This document shows positions 14,966 through 18,728 of a stretch of 18,728 nt of DNA, piece by piece. The position numbers and the translations under genes are program-made. The notes beneath the pieces were generated by a model, which saw only the letters and a program-made list of their open reading frames with translations, was not told the DNA's origin and made no database searches. The number at the start of each line of letters is the position of its first letter. Position 1 is the first letter of the stretch. The stretch lies in assembly GCA_035651595.1 (NCBI GenBank), contig DASRFJ010000122.1:1-18728 (forward strand). The letters run 5' to 3'. The stretch comes from JAFARZ01 sp035651595. Lineage in GTDB: Bacteria; Actinomycetota; Actinomycetes; Streptosporangiales; Streptosporangiaceae.

Positions 14966-16660
14966 TCATCCCCGGAGCAGGTTCCCCTGCCACACGTAGA
15001 TCGTGTACGGCCCGACCGTGTACTCCCTGGACGGCCGGCCGAAGCCCGCCAGCGCCACGGAATTCGGCTCCCAGTAGTTGTAGAAGCCAGGCATGTTCTC
15101 GGTCACCAGGAACGTCGCGGTGTGGGTACCAGGCTGGTACCACGAGTGCTTGGACTCCCACCAGTCGCGGCGCAGGTTCCCCGGGTAAACCGCCCGGACG
15201 GTGACCGCACCCTCGCTGTCCAAGGTGACGATGCTCGACTGCCAGTAGCCGCCGATGCCGTAGGTCAGGTTGTGTGCCGCGAGCCAGGCCGCGAGCTGCT
15301 GGTTGGCGGCCGGCGCCGACGGCTGGGCAGCGGTATAGCCGAGGCTGGCCAGGTAGCAGCACATGACGCCGGCGAGCGTCGCCGGGATCCACCGGACCAG
15401 CCGGGCCCGTCGGACGCCGTAGGCCAGCGCCGCCCGTCCGGGCAGCGCCGCCCGGATCGACGGCCCCAGCGTCCGCGCGGCCAGCACCGCCCCGTAGGGC
15501 AGTGCCAGCGCGTATTCCCTGGCGTTCAGGTCGGTGCCGCTGGCCATCGTGCTCGGCACGTACAGCAGCACGTTCAGCACGATGGCGACAAGCAGCACCT
15601 GGTCGACCAGGCTGGGATGCCGACCGAACCGCACGCAGACCAGCCACATCGCCCACGCCACCAGTGCGACGCCGGTCAAGTGCATCACGGCGAAGAAGAC
15701 GTCGGCCGCCGAGCCCCACGGCATCGCGCCGAACATCGCCAGCCAGCCCTGGATGGTCACCCAGGCATGGCCAGGCCACAGCGACACTGGCACGAACTGG
15801 TAGCCGACCGAGTGCACCCGGTATCCGCCGTTGTAGTGCAACAGCCCCTCGACGCACGTCGCCAGGCCATAGGCCGCCCCGCTGGCGACCGTGAGCGCCA
15901 GCTCGTAGCCGCAGGCCCGCAGCAGCGCACGACGCCGCGCGGACCGTCCGGTCAGGCGCGGCAGGCCGCGGCCGGTGCGCAGCACCCGCAGCAGGCAGAC
16001 CCCGGCGAGCGGGATGATCCCCGCGACGAGGACCAGGGGGTCGGCGATCAGCGCCCAGGTGAACAGCACCCCAACCGCGACGGCCTCGGGCCAGCGCCGC
16101 TTCCCGCGATCGGTCAGTGGGGTCCGGGGGGAGGCATCCCCCCGGTCGATCAGGGGGGTCCGGGGGGAGGCATCCCCCCGGTCGATGACGATCCAGCACA
16201 GCAGCAGCGGCACCGCCGTACCGATGTGCCCGACGGACAGCACCAGCACGAACACGCCGACACCGAGCTGCGGGGCGATCATGATGCCGCCCGCCACCAG
16301 CATCCGGACCATGCCCTCACCGCGGTCCACCTGGCTCAGCTTCCCGCGGGCTAGGACGACCGCGAGCAGCACGACGATCGTGTATGTGATCGCCGCGCCG
16401 ACGTGCGCGGTGTCGGCGTGCAGCCCGAGGAAGCTTTCCAGAACCGCGTATTCGGGCAGCTCGGTGGTGTAGAACGACACGTCGGACATGAACCAGCCGT
16501 GCAGCATCAGGTGACCGTGCAGCATGTCCCAGGACATCAGCAGGATGTTCGCTTCGTCCGAGTTCTCCGGATAGGTCCGGGACACGCGGAGGTAGACGGC
16601 AAACAGGACGATCGCGGCAATGGCGAACAGCGACGTCGCGATCACTCGACGGCGTATCAC
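14966..16660 (-). CDS. Polytopic membrane protein, putative GT-C-like glycosyltransferase (paralogue E) with an in-frame repeat insertion
   Basis: The most diverged intact paralogue, 564 residues from the GTG at 16660. NSDEAN (33-38), with the Asp-Glu pair classical for GT-C enzymes, is followed by WDMLHGH, HGWFMSDVSFYTTELPEY, AREYALALPYGAVLAAR and a C-terminal domain with GIGGYWQSS, SWYQPGTH and YTIYVW. SVGHIGTAVP replaces the SPDHVGTGVP of other copies. In the cytoplasmic loop after VIDRG, two copies of a 12-residue unit IDRGDASPRTPL (159-182) are inserted relative to the paralogues. The frame extends to an ATG at 16768, but that stretch is AT-richer, overlaps an inverted repeat and has no Shine-Dalgarno. 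The GTG at 16660 has AGGG three bases upstream and gives an N-terminus matching paralogue A. It ends 65 nt upstream of the pafA start, on the same strand. Confidence 0.85.
   Translation of the reverse strand: MIRRRVIATSLFAIAAIVLFAVYLRVSRTYPENSDEANILLMSWDMLHGHLMLHGWFMSDVSFYTTELPEYAVLESFLGLHADTAHVGAAITYTIVVLLAVVLARGKLSQVDRGEGMVRMLVAGGIMIAPQLGVGVFVLVLSVGHIGTAVPLLLCWIVIDRGDASPRTPLIDRGDASPRTPLTDRGKRRWPEAVAVGVLFTWALIADPLVLVAGIIPLAGVCLLRVLRTGRGLPRLTGRSARRRALLRACGYELALTVASGAAYGLATCVEGLLHYNGGYRVHSVGYQFVPVSLWPGHAWVTIQGWLAMFGAMPWGSAADVFFAVMHLTGVALVAWAMWLVCVRFGRHPSLVDQVLLVAIVLNVLLYVPSTMASGTDLNAREYALALPYGAVLAARTLGPSIRAALPGRAALAYGVRRARLVRWIPATLAGVMCCYLASLGYTAAQPSAPAANQQLAAWLAAHNLTYGIGGYWQSSIVTLDSEGAVTVRAVYPGNLRRDWWESKHSWYQPGTHTATFLVTENMPGFYNYWEPNSVALAGFGRPSREYTVGPYTIYVWQGNLLRG
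16107..16186. repeat. Two 36-bp tandem copies of a palindromic repeat inside a coding sequence
   Basis: Each copy contains GGGGGGAGGCATCCCCCC flanked by GGTCC on the left and GGTCGAT on the right, giving an 8-bp stem (CCGGGGGG / CCCCCCGG) with the loop AGGCAT. The copies lie 36 bp apart with only a few substitutions at their left edge, so the reading frame is kept. On the - strand they encode IDRGDASPRTPL twice. The paralogues have just one DRG at this site, so the element and its duplication are insertions. A related core is found at 4151-4178. Confidence 0.85.
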
Positions 16661-16764
16661 GGTCCCTGCCACGTCCTTACTTCCAGTGGGCTCGGCAAAG
16701 CGTATTAAGGAACTCCTGGGAATTAGCTGAGCGCGGCCCGAGAGTTTTGCCCGGCCTCCCAGCG

Positions 16765-16795
16765 CCATGCCAGGCTGGCGCGTAACCTGGCATGG
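16765..16795. promoter_or_regulatory. 10-bp inverted repeat in the divergent region before the last gene
   Basis: CCATGCCAGG (16765-16774) and CCTGGCATGG (16786-16795) are perfect inverted copies around 11 bases. The spacing of 21 bp centre to centre puts the half-sites on one DNA face, as expected for an operator, although an RNA hairpin is also possible. It lies between the leftward gene ending at 14966 and the rightward gene at 16903. Confidence 0.5.
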
Positions 16796-16832
16796 TCACA
16801 CTCTGTCGCGGCGCGGGCCAACCTTACTCTGG

Positions 16833-16838
16833 TAGGCT
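16833..16838 (+). promoter_or_regulatory. Possible -10 element for the gene at 16903
   Basis: TAGGCT fits the actinobacterial -10 pattern TANNNT and lies about 65 bases before the start codon, downstream of the inverted repeat at 16765-16795. No convincing -35 is present, so this is a weak call. Confidence 0.25.
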
Positions 16839-16902
16839 GCGCCCGGCCTGGATGACAGTCCTCTCTCTCCAGTACCTGTGATGCGATGGTGGAGGCCCGC
16901 GG

Positions 16903-18147
16903 TTGCAACTCACTTCGACGCCTGGCGCGCCTGAGTCCCTGCGGGAACGTGCCCCTTCGATGCTGTCCAAGGTTAATCATCCGGTTGTCCCCGGGATCAT
17001 CGCCTTCCTCGCCTGGCTGGGTTATGCCATTGCCCGCTGGCAGGTCTACGCCAACCATCACCTGAGCCTGTTCCTGGTGACCGGAACCACCTACACGCAC
17101 CGGCACCAGCTGCCGCCCGGCCTGATGATCGGCGACCCGCACGCGGCCGGCTACGACGGCCAGTTCTACTACCGGCTGGCGCTGAACCCGTTCAACTGGA
17201 GCAAGACCGCTTACGGCATCACGATGGACCAGCCGTACCGGTACACCAGGATCGGCTACCCGTTCGTGTCCTGGCTGGGCTCGTTCGGCCAGCACGACCT
17301 CGTGCCGGCCTCGCTGCTGGCGGTCAACCTGCTCGCCGTGGCCGCGATGGCCGTGCTCGGCGCGATGTTCGCTCGCCAGTCGGGGCGCCACGCGCTGTGG
17401 GGACTGCTGTTCGCCGCGTACTTCGGCCTGGCGATCAGCGTGGGGCGGGACACCGCCGAGCCGCTCGCCGAGGCCTGCATGCTCGCCGGGCTGCTCGCCT
17501 ACCGGCGCGGCCGCTGGATCCTCAGCGCGGCCGCGTTCGCGTTCGGCGCGATCACCAGGGAGACGATCCTGTTCGCGCCGGCCGCCATCGCCATCGTCCG
17601 GCTCGTCCAGATCGCCCGGCGCAAGGTCCGGCCGGGCCTGGCGGACCTCACCTGGCTGGCGCCGGCCGTCGCCTTCGGTCTTGACGAACTCCTCGCGCGA
17701 GTCGCGCTCAAGGGCGAGTTTCCCGTGGTCGCCGACAACAGCAGGAATCTCGCCACGCCGTTCACCGCGATGATCGACTCGATCAGGACCGACGCGGCGA
17801 AGATCAGCTGGCAGGTCCTCGGCCAGTACGACATCGCGCTGCTCGAGTTCGCCACCCTGGCCGTGTTCATCCTGGCCGGGCTGGCGGTCATCGCCGTGAC
17901 CACCGCGCCGCTGCACGAGCGGATCGCGTTCGTGTTCTTCATCCTCGAGCTGGGCCTGCTGTCGAACCAGATCTGGGGCAGCACGTTCGGGGACGGCCGG
18001 TCGCTGATCGAACCGTTCCTGTTCTCGCTCATCCTGGTGCTGGCAACCCCGAAGCGGTACCTGAACGCGTACTACCTGGGCGCGATCGCCGCGGTGGCCC
18101 TCCCGGCCCTGGCCGTCGTGGCCCGCCGCCGCATCCTCTACATGTAG
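16903..18147 (+). CDS. Polytopic membrane protein, putative GT-C-type glycosyltransferase of a second family
   Basis: A 414-residue multi-pass membrane protein unrelated in motif order to the paralogue cluster. After helix 1 (about 28-46) the outer loop has GYDGQFYYRLALNPF (83-97), then YRYTRIGYPFVSWL (112-125). A later segment carries GRDTAEPLAEACMLAGLLAYRRGR and AITRETILFAP. The YDGQ-Y-x-A-x-x-P motif is typical of bacterial integral-membrane glycosyltransferase-like proteins linked to cell-surface glycopolymers, so a role in surface glycan assembly is likely but not proven. About nine or ten helices are predicted by eye. The TTG start is well supported by GGAGG at 16891-16895, seven bases upstream; an ATG at 16960 lacks a good site. 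The stop is TAG. A GC hairpin 43 nt downstream may terminate it. Confidence 0.88.
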   Translation: MQLTSTPGAPESLRERAPSMLSKVNHPVVPGIIAFLAWLGYAIARWQVYANHHLSLFLVTGTTYTHRHQLPPGLMIGDPHAAGYDGQFYYRLALNPFNWSKTAYGITMDQPYRYTRIGYPFVSWLGSFGQHDLVPASLLAVNLLAVAAMAVLGAMFARQSGRHALWGLLFAAYFGLAISVGRDTAEPLAEACMLAGLLAYRRGRWILSAAAFAFGAITRETILFAPAAIAIVRLVQIARRKVRPGLADLTWLAPAVAFGLDELLARVALKGEFPVVADNSRNLATPFTAMIDSIRTDAAKISWQVLGQYDIALLEFATLAVFILAGLAVIAVTTAPLHERIAFVFFILELGLLSNQIWGSTFGDGRSLIEPFLFSLILVLATPKRYLNAYYLGAIAAVALPALAVVARRRILYM

Positions 18148-18190
18148 CCCGCGCCCAGGGTGGTGTCGCGCCCCCACGCCCCCGCGCCCC

Positions 18191-18213
18191 CGCGGCATGT
18201 GGCCGCGCGTTTC
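18191..18213 (+). terminator. Possible terminator after the gene at 16903-18147
   Basis: CGCGGC (18191-18196) and GCCGCG (18202-18207) form a six-pair G/C stem with the five-base loop ATGTG, followed by CGTTTCC. The position, 43 bases after the stop, fits a terminator, but the T run is very short, as is common in high-GC actinobacteria. Confidence 0.4.
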
Positions 18214-18312
18214 CGACTCCCGCCATGCCGCCGGTCCCGAATGCCCAGGTTTGTCCAGCCCGGCGCTGCCCTTCCGCGGCCCACACCCACCTCGAAAGGC
18301 GGTTCGGAAATC

Positions 18313-18359
18313 ATTGCGGACACTTACCCCCCCGATCTGGGGGGGTAAGTGTCCGCAAT
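18313..18359. repeat. Perfect 21-bp inverted repeat with a five-base loop
   Basis: The left arm ATTGCGGACACTTAC plus six further C (18313-18333) is exactly complementary to the right arm (18339-18359), with GATCT between. Arms this long and perfect are well beyond chance. There is no T run on either side, so an ordinary terminator is not obvious. It may be a bidirectional transcription block, a miniature mobile-element relic made of two abutting terminal repeats, or a protein-binding site. Confidence 0.85.
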
Positions 18360-18602
18360 AATCTGGCCCACCCAGGTGAGCGCCTGGAATAACCCTACAT
18401 ATCCTGATAAGCCGGACGCGAGCGGCGGTATCGCGGTCAGGTCGCTCGACCCGCAGCGAGCACATGTCGTCCCGGACCACCACCATCTGCACCCTTTTTT
18501 ACCACCAAGCCTTTTCCTAGCGCGCAAGAGGCCGCATCGCGCTGACCAAAACGGTGCATATGGTGAAATGTCGGGCGGGGCAGTGCAGGTGTTGGTGTGG
18601 GG

Positions 18603-18728
18603 TGCTGGCTGGGACGCGGGGCTGGCGCGGTGCGCGGGGCTGGCGCGGGGCCGCGGGGCTGGCGCGGGGCCGCGGGGCTGGCGCGGGGACGCGGGGCTGG
18701 CGCGGGGGCGCGGGGCTGGCGCGGTGCG
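18603..18728. repeat. 19-bp G/C-rich tandem repeat at the right edge
   Basis: CTGGCGCGG begins at 18622, 18640, 18659, 18678, 18697 and 18716: one step of 18, then four of 19 bases. The unit is CTGGCGCGGGGNCGCGGGG, with variation mainly at one base (C, A or G). The array runs off the window, so its length is unknown. No spacers or coding function are seen. Confidence 0.85.

Larger units (their letters stand above)
18148..18728. other. Gene-free right end of the window
   Basis: I see no supportable coding sequence in these 581 bases. They hold a C-rich tract (18168-18190), a possible terminator, a perfect 21-bp palindrome, a less GC-rich stretch around 18380-18550 with a T6 run at 18494-18499, and a tandem repeat to the edge. 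A leftward frame from a GTG at 18492 has an AAGGG-like sequence nearby but runs through the palindrome and antisense to the membrane gene. Confidence 0.6.

Noticed and set aside
16661..16768. N-terminal extension of the leftward paralogue to the ATG at 16768
   Set aside because: The extra 36 residues have no counterpart in the paralogues. The DNA is AT-richer and overlaps an inverted repeat, and the GTG at 16660 has a nearby AGGG.
16723..18492. Long leftward frame opposite the last membrane-protein gene, with a GC-rich third-position start region
   Set aside because: Its first ~60 codons look mildly coding and have an AAGGG nearby, but the frame crosses the perfect palindrome and then runs antisense to a gene with a clear Shine-Dalgarno and motifs. 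No domain is recognisable.
18603..18728. Terminal tandem arrays (also 1-84) as a CRISPR array
   Set aside because: The 19-bp units are contiguous with no unique spacers, and no cas genes are present.
18551..18728. Short rightward open frame starting ATGGTGAAATG near the right edge
   Set aside because: It reads straight into the 19-bp tandem repeat, giving an Arg/Gly/Ala repeat, and has no Shine-Dalgarno.

Overview
The window is high-GC actinobacterial DNA with strong G/C at third codon positions. It carries the actinobacterial order pafA ... pafB-pafC-tatA-tatC-helY, which in Mycobacterium is the segment downstream of the Pup-proteasome core. The lipid-anchored FKBP isomerase and DUF3866 gene beside pafB suggest a Streptomyces/Streptosporangiales-like lineage rather than Mycobacterium. 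The genus cannot be read from the sequence. No rRNA, tRNA, CRISPR array or complete insertion sequence was seen.

Layout. Positions 1-84 are a 19-bp tandem repeat. Positions 85-6121 are a compact leftward block: pafB, pafC (4-nt overlap), tatA, tatC and helY. A rightward DUF3866 gene (6166-7239) is divergent from pafB and converges on a leftward two-domain FKBP lipoprotein (7247-8233). Positions 8321-13559 hold a cluster of large polytopic membrane proteins of one paralogous family: two intact leftward copies (8321-9880, 9900-11492), a leftward C-terminal fragment (11431-11877) and one intact rightward copy (11949-13559). The rightward copy overlaps the end of pafA (13542-14900, leftward) by 18 nt. 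A fourth long copy (14966-16660, leftward) follows just upstream of pafA. A rightward membrane protein of a different family (16903-18147) comes next. The last ~580 bases hold no supportable gene but contain a possible terminator, a perfect 21-bp palindrome and another 19-bp tandem repeat that runs off the window.

How the genes work together. PafA ligates Pup to target proteins for proteasomal degradation. PafB and PafC form a WYL-domain transcription activator of the DNA-damage response. TatA and TatC form a twin-arginine translocase. HelY is a Ski2/Mtr4-type helicase. The FKBP lipoprotein probably assists folding outside the membrane. These are conserved housekeeping neighbours.

The unusual part is the interruption. 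A family with a shared extracytoplasmic-loop signature (D-G/E-A...WDMLHG...GW...DVSFYT...LP) and a shared C-terminal domain has multiplied on both sides of pafA. The topology, with an acidic motif just after the first membrane helix, suggests GT-C-type glycosyltransferases, but no activity can be proven from sequence. One copy has been invaded in frame by a duplicated palindromic repeat, and one survives only as its C-terminal third.
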